Assembly: GCF_900106675.1 (NCBI RefSeq)
Contig: NZ_FNOB01000004.1
Location: 161,950 to 225,949, forward strand
Source of the DNA: Allgaiera indica
GTDB lineage: Bacteria > Pseudomonadota > Alphaproteobacteria > Rhodobacterales > Rhodobacteraceae
DNA length: 64,000 bases
Direction of reading: 5' to 3'
Numbering within the stretch: position 1 is the first letter of the stretch; the number at the start of each line of letters is the position of its first letter. The notes beneath the pieces are model-generated. The model saw nothing but the letters and a program-made list of their open reading frames with translations. It was not told the DNA's origin and did not search any database. Shown piece after piece: positions 1 to 7,414 of this stretch. The position numbers and the translations under genes were made by a program.

Positions 1-668
1 GCGGCGAAGTTCAGGATCTGGGCGCGCGGCCCGTCCTTGGCGGCGAACGCCAGATGGATGTTGGGCCGGTCGAAGCCGCGCAGGAAGCTGCGCGGCGGGG
101 TGCCGGCGAACAGGCGGGTGACGATCTCGGCCCGGGTTTCGGCGTCGGCGGTGGCGGTGAAGGCGGCAAGCGGCACGCCGAGGGCCTGTTTGAGTTCCCC
201 GATGCGCAGATAGTCGGGGCGGAAATCATGGCCCCACTGGCTGACGCAATGGGCTTCGTCCACCGCGATCAGCGAACAGCCGGCGCGGCGCAGCAGGCCC
301 AGCGTGGCGGTCGAGGCAAGCCGTTCCGGCGCCATGTAGAGCAGTTTCAGCCTGCCGTCGTCGATCGCCTGAAAGACCGCTTCGGTTTCCTCGTCGGTAT
401 TGCCCGACGTCAGTGCCCCGGCCTCGACCCCCGCTTCGCGCAGCGCGCGCACCTGGTCGCGCATCAGCGCGATGAGCGGAGAGATGACCAGCGTCACCCC
501 CTCGCGGCACAGTGCGGGAAGCTGAAAGCACAGCGACTTGCCGCCGCCGGTGGGCATGATCGCCAGCGTGTCGGCGCCGGCCAGCACCGAGGCCACGATC
601 TCTTCCTGTCCCGGGCGGAAGCTCTTGAAGCCGAAGATCCGGTGAAGAAGGTCTTCCGGGGCGGGCAT
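1..668 (-). CDS. recQ: ATP-dependent DNA helicase RecQ, N-terminal part
   Basis: RecQ is a 3'-5' superfamily 2 helicase used in recombination and repair. The 222 residues visible cover the first RecA-like domain. A FRPGQ motif sits at residues 17-21, Walker A TGGGKS at about 40-45 with its lysine at 44, and the DEAH box at about 137-140, followed by CVSQWGHDFRPDY, the aromatic-rich loop typical of RecQ. The reading frame stays open to the window edge, so the second helicase domain, zinc domain and HRDC domain lie outside. The start is the ATG at 668, just beyond the yggT stop at 678, so the two genes probably share a transcript with yggT first. Family assignment is secure; completeness cannot be judged. 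Confidence 0.93.
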   Translation of the reverse strand, partial: MPAPEDLLHRIFGFKSFRPGQEEIVASVLAGADTLAIMPTGGGKSLCFQLPALCREGVTLVISPLIALMRDQVRALREAGVEAGALTSGNTDEETEAVFQAIDDGRLKLLYMAPERLASTATLGLLRRAGCSLIAVDEAHCVSQWGHDFRPDYLRIGELKQALGVPLAAFTATADAETRAEIVTRLFAGTPPRSFLRGFDRPNIHLAFAAKDGPRAQILNFA

Positions 669-677
669 CGGCGTGCC

Positions 678-968
678 TCAGTAGGCGAAGGTCGCGGCGT
701 TGTCGACGATGGCCATGCGCAGCACGATCAAGATCAGCAGCACCGCAAGCGGCGCCAGATCCAGCGCGCCGGTGTCGGGAAGGAAGCGGCGGATGCGCGA
801 ATAGATCGGGTCGAGCAGGCGGTTGAGACCGTCCCAGATCTGATAGACCAGCGGCTGGCGCAGGTTCAGCACCTGGAAGCTGATCAGCCAGCTCATGATG
901 ATATGCGCGATCACCACGAAATAGATCACGTTCAGAAGCAGCAGGATGGTCTTGAGCAGGGTGAACAT
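678..968 (-). CDS. YggT family membrane protein
   Basis: A 96-residue protein with two hydrophobic segments, about residues 4-25 and 65-88. Between them it has the signature of the YggT family: a helix ending in SW-L-I, then QPLVYQIWDGLNRLLDP and a conserved DPIYSRIRRFLP stretch. YggT proteins are small inner-membrane proteins implicated in cell division or osmotic tolerance in other bacteria; the exact function is unclear. The ATG at 968 was chosen because AGGGAAAGG lies just upstream and residue 1 begins the first membrane helix; a longer reading frame to 1028 adds only unconserved sequence. It precedes recQ on the same strand by 9 bp. Confidence 0.88.
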   Translation of the reverse strand: MFTLLKTILLLLNVIYFVVIAHIIMSWLISFQVLNLRQPLVYQIWDGLNRLLDPIYSRIRRFLPDTGALDLAPLAVLLILIVLRMAIVDNAATFAY

Positions 969-1137
969 GGGCGCCTTTCCCTCGGGGCTTGGTTGTCGCC
1001 AGAGGTAATGGGACGCCGCGCAAAGCACAACCTTTCAGGGCCGTCCCTGCCCCATTCGCGCCCCGACGCCCGCAAATGCCGCAAGGTCGGGCTTGACGAT
1101 CCTCCCGGCACGCGGCAGGCGGGGCAAAGGAGGCCCC

Positions 1138-1668
1138 ATGTATCCGATCTTTCGCCTCGCCCGAGAGATGCTCGCCCAGCGCAAGGCGCCGGCGCTCGGC
1201 GCGTTCGATGTGCATGTCTCGTACCACCGTTGCTGGCCCTGGGATCTGGACCCGTGGATGGAGCTGAACAACGGCCGCACGCTGACCCTTTACGATCTGG
1301 GGCGGATCCCGTTCGCCGTGCGCACCGGGTTGGTGGCGGCGATGCGCAGGAACGGCTGGGGGATGACGGTGGCGGGGGCGGCGGTGCGCTACCGGCGCCG
1401 GATCCGGGCCTTCCGGCGGTTCCAGATGCGCAGCCGGGCGCTGGGCTGGGACACGCGGTTCCTTTATCTCGAGCAAAGCATCTGGTTCGGTGAGGATTGC
1501 GCGAACCAGATCCTGATCCGCACTGCCGTGACCGGCCGGGACGGGATCGTCGCGCCTTCGACGGTGGCCCGTGCGCTGGGCCTGCCCGAGGAAAGCCCGC
1601 CCCTGCCGCGCTGGGTGACGGCCTGGATCGAGGCCGAGGCGGAACGTCCCTGGCCGCCGGAACGCTAG
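1138..1668 (+). CDS. acyl-CoA thioesterase-like hot-dog protein (THEM6/4HBT_2 type)
   Basis: A 176-residue protein that looks like the thioesterase-like hot-dog family with eukaryotic THEM6 relatives. The opening strand (FDVHVSYHRCWPWDLDPWM) leads into ELNNGRTLTLYDLGR, which corresponds to the conserved N-N-G/A-R-Y segment of the family, then a central helix and three strands. The expected activity is hydrolysis of an acyl-CoA or related thioester; the substrate is unknown. The start is the ATG at 1138, preceded by AAAGGAGG at ideal spacing. An upstream ATG in frame at 1093 has no such site. It stands alone, divergent from yggT. Confidence 0.75.
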   Translation: MYPIFRLAREMLAQRKAPALGAFDVHVSYHRCWPWDLDPWMELNNGRTLTLYDLGRIPFAVRTGLVAAMRRNGWGMTVAGAAVRYRRRIRAFRRFQMRSRALGWDTRFLYLEQSIWFGEDCANQILIRTAVTGRDGIVAPSTVARALGLPEESPPLPRWVTAWIEAEAERPWPPER

Positions 1669-1948
1669 CGCTTCGGGGGCCGCCATGATGCGCTTATCGC
1701 CCGGCGCACGCCGGCTGAGCCCCGCAGGTAAGGCCGCTTCGGGGGCTGTCGCATCGGGAACCACGCGATGCCGGCGCCGCGCAGGCCGCGTGTCGCAGCT
1801 GTGAATAGCGATGCGTCCAAGGCTGGGCGCGCCACCCTGCGGGTCCCAAGTGGCTTGGGCTGCCGCCCCGGTCTCGCGTATCCGTCATCACGCTTGCCTG
1901 GGCGTCCTTTTGCCTGTCTTATCGCGTAAGAGGGGCTGGGAGAGATCA

Positions 1949-3295
1949 ATGGCCGAGATATCCAGGAAGCGCCGTATCTGGGGCTGGTTTTTCTATTTCT
2001 GGGCCGGGCAGCCCTACTTCACCCTGCTGCTGACGTTCATTTTCTCGCCCTATATCGTCGATCTGGTCGGCAAGGGCACCACCGCGCAGGCGGTTTGGGG
2101 CTATGGGCTGACGGCCTGCGGGTTGATCGTGGCGATCACCGCGCCCTTCCTCGGGGCGATCGCCGACAAGGCCAGCGGGCGCAAGCGTTTCATCGCCTTC
2201 TTCTCGGTCTTCTATGTGCTGGGCGCCTGGGGGCTGTGGTATGCCGCGCCCGGGCATTTCAACATCTATTTCGTGCTGATTTCCTTCGGGATCGGCCTGA
2301 TCGCGGTCGAACTGATGGCGATCTTCGCCAACGCGATGCTGCCTACCCTGGGCCCGAAAGAGGAATTGGGGCGGATCTCGGGCTCGGCCTGGGGGTTCGG
2401 CTATGCCGGCGGGGTGATCGCGCTGATCCTGATGCTGGCGTTCTTCGCCGAGATGAAGGACGGCAAGACGCTGCTGGGGTTGGCGCCGGTCTTCGGGCTG
2501 GACCCGGGCCAGCGCGAAGGCACTCGCGCCGTGGGGCCATTCACGGCGATCTGGTTCGTGGTCTTCATCATCCCCTTCTTCCTGTGGACACGCGACCCGG
2601 TTCGCGCGGGCGCCCCCCGTGTGCGTGACGCGATACGCACCGCCTGGCCCGATCTACGCGCAACGTTGGCCGCGCTGCCGTCGAACCGCGGGCTTTTGAT
2701 GTTCCTGATCGCGTCGATGCTGTATCGCGACGGGCTGAACGGGGTGTTCACCTTCGGCGGCATCTACGCCAAGGGCGTACTGGGCTGGTCGGTGGTCGAT
2801 GTCGGCATCTTCGGCATCATCGCCGCGGTGTCGGGGGCGATCTTCGCCTGGCTGGGCGGCAAGGCGGATTCCGCCTTTGGCCCGAAGCCGGTGATCGTGA
2901 TCTGCCTGCTGGTGCTGACCGTCATAGTCGTGGCGACAATCACCTTGTCGCGCAGTTCGGTCTTTGGAATTCCGGTCGCCGCGGGATCGAAGCTGCCCGA
3001 TTACGCCTTCTTCGGGATCGGAGCGGTGATCGGCGCCTGCGCGGGGTCGTTGCAGGCGGCCAGCCGCACCATGATGGTCTACCAGGCCAACCCCGAACGC
3101 ATGACCGAGGCCTTCGGCCTTTATGCGCTGGCAGGTTACGGCACCTCGGCGCTCGCGCCCTTCGCGGTGGCGGTGACGACCCAGCTGACCGGGTCGCAGC
3201 AGGCGGGGATTGCGCCGCTGATCGTGCTGTTCCTGCTGGGGCTGGCGGTGCTGCTGCCGATCCGCGCGACTACACGCGCAGCGGGTGCGATCTGA
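1949..3295 (+). CDS. UMF1-type major facilitator transporter
   Basis: A 448-residue protein with about twelve hydrophobic helices, resembling the UMF1/Atg22-like branch of the major facilitator superfamily. Family hallmarks are WFFYFWAGQPYFTLL at the N-terminus, a loop A192-like stretch SAWGFGYAGG, and NGVFTFGGIYAKGVLGWS in the second half. These are inner-membrane permeases of mostly unknown substrate; Atg22 in yeast exports amino acids from the vacuole, but that role cannot be transferred with confidence. The ATG at 1949 follows GGGAGAGATCA. The 280 bp upstream hold no recognisable gene. It appears to be a single-gene unit, with mepA 77 bp downstream on the same strand. Confidence 0.8.
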   Translation: MAEISRKRRIWGWFFYFWAGQPYFTLLLTFIFSPYIVDLVGKGTTAQAVWGYGLTACGLIVAITAPFLGAIADKASGRKRFIAFFSVFYVLGAWGLWYAAPGHFNIYFVLISFGIGLIAVELMAIFANAMLPTLGPKEELGRISGSAWGFGYAGGVIALILMLAFFAEMKDGKTLLGLAPVFGLDPGQREGTRAVGPFTAIWFVVFIIPFFLWTRDPVRAGAPRVRDAIRTAWPDLRATLAALPSNRGLLMFLIASMLYRDGLNGVFTFGGIYAKGVLGWSVVDVGIFGIIAAVSGAIFAWLGGKADSAFGPKPVIVICLLVLTVIVVATITLSRSSVFGIPVAAGSKLPDYAFFGIGAVIGACAGSLQAASRTMMVYQANPERMTEAFGLYALAGYGTSALAPFAVAVTTQLTGSQQAGIAPLIVLFLLGLAVLLPIRATTRAAGAI

Positions 3296-3372
3296 CGCGG
3301 TTTCGCGCGTTTGCGGAATGGGCGCAGTCTGCTAGGCTGGGGAAAACCCGAAGGAAGACAGGCAAAGAACCT

Positions 3373-4284
3373 ATGGGCATCCCGCTTACCGGACTGACCT
3401 TGACCCTGTCACTGGCCATGGGGTCGGTCTTTGCCGCCCCCTTGTCGGCAGAGCCCTTGGCGACCGCGCTTTTCGGCGCGATGCGAAACCCAAGCCAAGA
3501 AAGGCCAACGGCGATCGGTTCCTACAGCCGGGGCTGTGCGGCGGGGCTGCGGGAACTGCCGCCTTCGGGCCCGACCTGGCAGGCGATGCGGCTTAGCCGG
3601 GACCGCAACTGGGGCATGCCCGAGACGATTTCCTTCATCGAGGATCTCAGCCGTTACGCCGCCACGCTGAAGGGGTGGAACGGGCTATATGTCGGCGACA
3701 TCGGCCTGCCTAGGGGTGGGCCGATGGTGTCGGGACATGCAAGCCACCAGATGGGGCTGGATGTCGATATCTGGATGCTGCCTGGCCGGAACATGCGCCT
3801 TTCACGCGCCGCGCGCGAGACGATCAGCTCGATCTCGGTGCGTACGCCCGACCAGCGGCGGGTGAACCGCAATTGGGACCGCCAGCATTACCTGCTGATG
3901 CGCCGCGCGGCGATGGATCCGCGGGTCGATCGGATCTTCGTGGCGGCGGCGGTGAAGATCGCGATGTGCAACGCCACCCCGCGGGGCGACAGGGCCTGGT
4001 TGCAGAAGATCCGGCCCTGGTACGGGCATAACACCCATTTCCATGTGCGGCTGAAATGTCCGCCGGGTGATGCGTTTTGCCAAACCCAGCGGCCCACGGT
4101 GGCGCAGCTGTCGAAAGGCGGCGATGGTTGTGACGACAGCCTGAACTGGTGGGTGACCGACATGCTGAACCCGCCGAAAATCGCGAAGCCGCGCAAGAAG
4201 GCGGGTCCGCCCCGGCGCGGGCCGCGCCAATATCTGCTTTCCGATCTGCCCCGCCAATGCGCCGCCGTCCTGTCGTCGCGCTGA
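3373..4284 (+). CDS. mepA: penicillin-insensitive murein endopeptidase MepA (M74)
   Basis: MepA is a periplasmic zinc endopeptidase that cuts D-Ala-meso-DAP cross-links in peptidoglycan. This 303-residue copy has an N-terminal signal sequence of about 27 residues ending near SAEP. It carries the family zinc signature SGHASHQMGLDVD at about residues 120-132 and the third-ligand motif HFHVR at about 222-226. Four cysteines (near 55, 199, 229 and 236) could form disulfides. The C-terminus has a basic Pro/Lys/Arg tail. The last 28 bp overlap the start of the next gene, so the pair is probably co-transcribed and translationally coupled. Confidence 0.92.
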   Translation: MGIPLTGLTLTLSLAMGSVFAAPLSAEPLATALFGAMRNPSQERPTAIGSYSRGCAAGLRELPPSGPTWQAMRLSRDRNWGMPETISFIEDLSRYAATLKGWNGLYVGDIGLPRGGPMVSGHASHQMGLDVDIWMLPGRNMRLSRAARETISSISVRTPDQRRVNRNWDRQHYLLMRRAAMDPRVDRIFVAAAVKIAMCNATPRGDRAWLQKIRPWYGHNTHFHVRLKCPPGDAFCQTQRPTVAQLSKGGDGCDDSLNWWVTDMLNPPKIAKPRKKAGPPRRGPRQYLLSDLPRQCAAVLSSR

Positions 4285-5183
4285 TCCTTGCGGTGGCGCT
4301 TTTGCCGGTGCCCGCAGGCCGGGCGAAACGGGCCGAGCCGGCGGTTCATGTGGGCAGCTATGTCTGGCACCGGCCCGATCGCGCCTTTGGCGGGTTCTCG
4401 GGCCTGGAATTGTCGGCCGATGGGCTGGAATTCGTCTCGCAATCCGATCGGGGCTCGATCGTCGAGGGCCGCCTGTCGCGCAATCAGGCGGGGGCGGTCG
4501 TCGGGGTCTCGGCCGGTCAGATCACGCCGCTGCGGGCGCCCGATGGCACGGTGCTGCGCCCCACCCGGCGCGATGCCGAGGGGCTGGCGATCACGCCTTC
4601 GGGCAAGGTGTTCATCAGCTTCGAAGGTATTCAGAGGGTGCTGGAATACGACCGCGTCGATGCCCGGGCCCGGGCGTTGCCGCGCGATCCGGCCTTTCTG
4701 CGGATGGCGCCGAACGGATCGATCGAGGCGCTGGCTGTGGATCGCGACGGCGCCCTTTATACCCTGCCCGAGGTGGGGCCCATTGGCCGTCCGATCCCGG
4801 TTTATCGCTATGCCGGCGGGCGCTGGACGCAGCCGTTTTCGATCGCACGCCCGGATGCTTTTCGCCCGGTCGGGGCCGATTTCGGACCCGACGGCAATCT
4901 GTATCTGCTGGAGCGCCGGTTCGCCGGCCTCTTCGGATTTGCGAACCGGGTGCTGCGCCTGGACATTGGTGCCGATGGCCGCCCGACCGGGGCCGAGGTG
5001 CTGTTTCAAAGCGCGCCCGGCCAGTTCGACAACCTCGAGGGGCTTGCGGTCTGGAAGGATGCGCAGGGGCGGATCCGGTTGACGATGATCTCGGATGACA
5101 ACTTCTTTTTCCTGCAGCGCACCGAATTCGTCGACTACCTGGTGGCCCCGAGGGCGCCAGGCTTGCCGCGGCCACCGTCGTGA
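4257..5183 (+). CDS. secreted phytase-like beta-propeller protein
   Basis: A 308-residue exported protein of the 'esterase-like activity of phytase' family. It starts with a cleavable signal peptide (MRRRPVVALILAVALLPVPAG), followed by repeats typical of a beta-propeller: FGGFSGLELSADG, RDAEGLAITPSG, NGSIEALAVDRDG, FGPDGNLYLLERR and FDNLEGLAVWKD. The recurrent E-G/A-L-A core is the family fingerprint. Enzymatic activity is not established for most members. The ATG at 4257 lies inside the 3' end of mepA and places the signal peptide at the N-terminus; the longer reading frame to 4149 would bury it. Coupling to mepA suggests an envelope-related role. Confidence 0.78.
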   Translation: MRRRPVVALILAVALLPVPAGRAKRAEPAVHVGSYVWHRPDRAFGGFSGLELSADGLEFVSQSDRGSIVEGRLSRNQAGAVVGVSAGQITPLRAPDGTVLRPTRRDAEGLAITPSGKVFISFEGIQRVLEYDRVDARARALPRDPAFLRMAPNGSIEALAVDRDGALYTLPEVGPIGRPIPVYRYAGGRWTQPFSIARPDAFRPVGADFGPDGNLYLLERRFAGLFGFANRVLRLDIGADGRPTGAEVLFQSAPGQFDNLEGLAVWKDAQGRIRLTMISDDNFFFLQRTEFVDYLVAPRAPGLPRPPS

Positions 5184-5273
5184 CGCGGTCCGCCGGAACC
5201 GGACGCATCTGTGGTCGTGCGGCGATTTCGAGCAATTCTAGGAAAACTGATCGCATCTGTAGCGTAAAAACTT

Positions 5274-5279
5274 TTGACA
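5274..5279 (+). promoter_or_regulatory. possible -35 element of the 5.3 kb short transcription unit
   Basis: A perfect TTGACA lies in a locally A/T-rich stretch. The -10 box is unclear: the hexamer 17 bp downstream reads ACGCTT, and the more canonical TATGTG is only 9 bp away. It stands upstream of a strongly structured region ending in a terminator, which makes a promoter plausible. Confidence 0.35.
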
Positions 5280-5338
5280 AACACAAAATATGTGGCACGC
5301 TTCGACTTAGGCGCAACGCATTGAAAGGAGGTGGTCCA

Positions 5339-5395
5339 GTGTCGAGAGGGATATTGGAGAGAGGTGTCGGGACAGTCAGGAGGGATGTGGCCTGA
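5339..5395 (+). CDS. possible 18-residue peptide
   Basis: GTG start with an unusually strong Shine-Dalgarno sequence (AAAGGAGGTGG, about 6 bp away), then 18 codons and TGA. The product would be VSRGILERGVGTVRRDVA, a basic peptide with no membrane segment or known motif. The only support is the ribosome-binding site and its position in a terminator-bounded unit. It may instead be part of a non-coding RNA. Confidence 0.3.
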   Translation: MSRGILERGVGTVRRDVA

Positions 5396-5461
5396 GGGCA
5401 GCCCCTGAGGCACAAACCAACTGATTGGGCATCCTAACTGGCCCATCTCCAGGAACTCGGA

Positions 5462-5488
5462 GGGCCGTGCGCGTCGCACGGCCCTTTT
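5462..5488 (+). terminator. strong intrinsic terminator
   Basis: The inverted repeat GGGCCGTGCG / CGCACGGCCC forms a perfect 10-bp stem around a 3-nt loop (CGT), followed by TTTTCCTTT. This is the clearest intrinsic terminator in the window. It closes the short unit beginning near 5300. Confidence 0.85.
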
Positions 5489-5533
5489 CCTTTGGCCGGG
5501 GGTCTTGGCGGGTGGAATGCCGCCGTCGGCGCC

Positions 5534-5582
5534 GGGGGTTTCACACCCCCGGACCCCCGTGGAGTATTTTTACCAAGATGAA
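5534..5582 (+). repeat. Rhodobacteraceae-type intergenic element, copy 1
   Basis: A G/C hairpin (GGGGGTTTCACACCCCC), then CGGACCCCCGTGGAGTATTTTTACCAAGATGAA. The second copy at 52866-52954 shares the CCGGACCCCC, GGAGTATT and CCAAGATGAA blocks. Elements of this form are familiar between genes in Rhodobacteraceae. The ATG in AAGATGAA belongs to the repeat and should not be used as a start for arfB. Confidence 0.7.
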
Positions 5583-5682
5583 TAGCGAGGCGAAGCTCTT
5601 GCCGTGCGCCTGGCCCGCGGTGCGGCCCGTGCTTTGCCCACCGCTCTTTTCCTTTCGGCCGCGCCCGGATACCCTTGGGGCC

Positions 5683-6105
5683 ATGTTGCGTGTCACCGAC
5701 GATATCGTCCTGCAAGGCTGGGAAATCACCGAAAGCTTTTCACGCGCTTCGGGGCCCGGGGGGCAGAATGTCAACAAGGTGGAAACCGCGGTGGAGCTGC
5801 GTTTCGAGGCCGAGCGCTCGCCCAATCTGCCGCCGGCGGTGAAGGCGCGGCTGAAGCGGCTGGCGGGGCGGCGCTGGACGGCGGACGGGGCGGTGGTGAT
5901 CCGCGCCGAGGAGACCCGCCACCAGGCGCGCAACCGCGAGATCGCCCGCGAACGTCTGGCCGAACTGATCCGCAAGGCATTGACCGCGCCCAAGCGGCGT
6001 ATTCCGACGCGGCCGACGTTGGGCAGCCAGCGCCGCCGCCTGAAGGCCAAGGCCGCGCGCGGTCAGGTCAAGTCGATGCGCGCCCGCCCCGGGGACGAGG
6101 AGTGA
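5683..6105 (+). CDS. arfB: peptidyl-tRNA hydrolase ArfB (alternative ribosome rescue)
   Basis: ArfB (YaeJ) rescues ribosomes stalled on mRNAs without a stop codon. It inserts a basic tail into the empty mRNA channel and hydrolyses the peptidyl-tRNA with a GGQ motif. This 140-residue protein fits: GPGGQNVNKVET places GGQ at residues 26-28, and the C-terminus from about 110 is rich in Lys/Arg (SQRRRLKAKAARGQVKSMRARPG), as required for channel binding. The codon-recognition domains of full release factors are absent, as expected. The ATG at 5683 begins the conserved domain; the frame extends upstream through a dispersed repeat and is not coding there. Confidence 0.92.
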   Translation: MLRVTDDIVLQGWEITESFSRASGPGGQNVNKVETAVELRFEAERSPNLPPAVKARLKRLAGRRWTADGAVVIRAEETRHQARNREIARERLAELIRKALTAPKRRIPTRPTLGSQRRRLKAKAARGQVKSMRARPGDEE

Positions 6106-6197
6106 CATCGGCCGCGTCCTGTCGCGTCCCGCCCCCCGTGCCCGTCCTGCATCACCTGCCGGCTGTTTGACGCCTTACCGGGCGGTGACTTGCGGAT

Positions 6198-6228
6198 CCC
6201 GACGCGCCGCGATTAGGGTCGCGTCGGG
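6198..6228 (+). terminator. hairpin downstream of arfB
   Basis: CCCGACGCG and CGCGTCGGG form a perfect 9-bp stem around a 13-nt loop between arfB and the next gene. There is no T tract after it, so factor-independent termination is uncertain. Confidence 0.3.
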
Positions 6229-6341
6229 GGTGTGTGGCCGGCCTTGCCCATTGGCGACGGCTGGCCGGGATGGATTGCGGTGATTGCGGTGCGGACACCT
6301 GGGCACGAAGCTTTGCCAGAAGCCGACGGGGCCGGCCCGGC

Positions 6342-6635
6342 ATGAGCATCGACCCAAAGAGCGTGGTCGCGCTGGCGCTGCTGCATCATGCGCTGATGGT
6401 GCTTGCCTACGCGCTGACGCCGCTGATCGCCAGCATCACCCTGCTGGGCATCCTGATCGCGGTGTTGCAGGGCGCTTTCCAGATAGAGGACGGCGCGCTG
6501 GCGATGGGCGCCAAGGTGGCGATCGTGCTGTTCTTTTCCGCCGCGGCGGGAGAGATGATCTTCTTGACCCTGGCGCATCTGGCGCATGACTGGATCGCCG
6601 CGATCCCCAACCTGATCGCCGAGGACTGGAACTAG
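6342..6635 (+). CDS. divergent FliQ/SctS-family export-gate protein (second FliQ)
   Basis: A 97-residue protein with two membrane helices and the FliQ signature region: LLGILIAVLQGAFQIEDGALAMGAKVAIV aligns to the loop between the two helices of FliQ. FliQ sits with FliP and FliR in the flagellar protein-export gate. The usual loop proline (FxPK) is replaced by MGAK and the QIN/RE pair by QIED, so it is more divergent than the FliQ at 15629-15907. The ATG at 6342 starts the conserved part. It precedes fliR by 1 bp and is evidently co-translated with fliR and flhB, the classical order for fliQ. Family membership is likely; whether it works alongside or instead of the other FliQ is unknown. Confidence 0.72.
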   Translation: MSIDPKSVVALALLHHALMVLAYALTPLIASITLLGILIAVLQGAFQIEDGALAMGAKVAIVLFFSAAAGEMIFLTLAHLAHDWIAAIPNLIAEDWN

Positions 6636-6636
6636 C

Positions 6637-7413
6637 ATGGTGCCGATCCCCGCGCATGAAGTCATGGCCTGGCTGAGCGCCGGATTCTGGCCCTTTCTGC
6701 GCATGACCGGTGTGTTCCTGACCGCCCCGATCCTGGGGTCGCGCAGCGTGCCGGTGTTGCAGCGGGTGCTGATGTCGGCACTGTTCGCCGCCTGTCTGGG
6801 CGCCTGGGGCGGGCCGTGGCCGCCGCTGCCCGAGGGGATCGTCGCGATCCTGTACGCCGGGATCTTGCAGATTTCCTTCGGGGCGGCGCTGGGGCTGGTC
6901 GGACGGGTGATCGTATCGACCATCGGTGCGGCCGGGGAAATCGCCGGCGCGGCGATCGGGTCGAACTTTGCCCGCACCTCGGGGCTGGATCAGTCGAGCG
7001 AGCCGCCGGTGCTTTACAATATCCTCAACATGACCGGGATGCTGGTCTATCTGGGCGCCGGTGGCATGTTCTGGACGCTGCTGGCGGTGTCGCGTTCGTT
7101 CCACACCAGCCCTACCGGGGTGCCCGCGCAGCTGGCCTTGCAACAGCTGGCCGATTATGTCGGCGTGGTGCTGGCGTCCGGCACGATCCTGGCCTTGCCG
7201 GCGCTGGCCGCGGCCTTTGCGCTGAACGTGTCGATCGGGCTGGCCAATGCGCTGTCGCCCAATCTCAACATCTTCTCGGTCGGGTTTCCGATCCTGTTCC
7301 TGGGCGGCATCTGGGTGATCGGCTCGTCGATCTTCTTCATCGAGCCGACGGTGGCGAACCTGATGCTGGAGGGCGCGCATCGGCTGGCCGGCCTGATCGG
7401 CGACGGGGGCTGA
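6637..7413 (+). CDS. fliR: flagellar biosynthesis protein FliR
   Basis: FliR is the single-copy subunit of the FliP5-FliQ4-FliR1 export gate. This 258-residue copy has about six hydrophobic segments and the family fingerprint in the last third: ALNVSIGLANALSPNLNIFSVGFP, equivalent to the A-P-Q-L-N-V-F-S-V-G-F-P block in other FliR proteins. The middle contains GSNFARTSGLDQSSEPPVLYNIL, typical of the FliR/SctT family. It starts 1 bp after the FliQ-like gene and stops 1 bp before flhB, indicating tight co-expression of export-gate parts. No partner fliP is adjacent; fliP lies at 36521. Confidence 0.93.
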   Translation: MVPIPAHEVMAWLSAGFWPFLRMTGVFLTAPILGSRSVPVLQRVLMSALFAACLGAWGGPWPPLPEGIVAILYAGILQISFGAALGLVGRVIVSTIGAAGEIAGAAIGSNFARTSGLDQSSEPPVLYNILNMTGMLVYLGAGGMFWTLLAVSRSFHTSPTGVPAQLALQQLADYVGVVLASGTILALPALAAAFALNVSIGLANALSPNLNIFSVGFPILFLGGIWVIGSSIFFIEPTVANLMLEGAHRLAGLIGDGG

Positions 7414-7414
7414 G

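Larger units (their letters stand above)
5310..5488 (+). ncRNA. short structured transcription unit, possible small RNA or leader peptide
   Basis: Between the phytase-like gene and arfB is a compact unit with its own signals. A TTGACA lies upstream at 5274. A textbook ribosome-binding site AAAGGAGGTGG (about 5323-5333) precedes a GTG at 5339 that opens only 18 codons, ending in TGA at 5395. Then come two small hairpins (GGGCAGCCC near 5398, and GGGC/GCCC arms near 5427-5444) and a perfect 10-bp terminator stem at 5462-5484 with a T-rich tail. The unit could be a regulatory RNA, an mRNA for an 18-residue peptide, or an attenuated leader. I do not recognise it as a named family. Boundaries are approximate. 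Confidence 0.45.

Noticed and set aside
226..1764. A 512-codon minus-strand frame over recQ, yggT and the thioesterase
   Set aside because: It spans three real genes in the wrong frame and shows no domain; the recQ frame with Walker A and DEAH motifs is correct.
5281..5310. A sigma-54-like TGTGGCACGC near the 5.3 kb unit
   Set aside because: TGGCACG is present, but there is no GC dinucleotide in a TTGC context 10 bp after the GG.
5571..5682. Possible upstream start of arfB at the ATG in AAGATGAA
   Set aside because: That ATG belongs to the dispersed repeat; the conserved ArfB domain starts at the ATG at 5683.
6311..6325. A sigma-54-like sequence GGGCACGAAGCTTTGCC before the second fliQ
   Set aside because: GGCACG and TTTGC look good, but GG and GC are 11 bp apart instead of the strict 10, which normally abolishes function.
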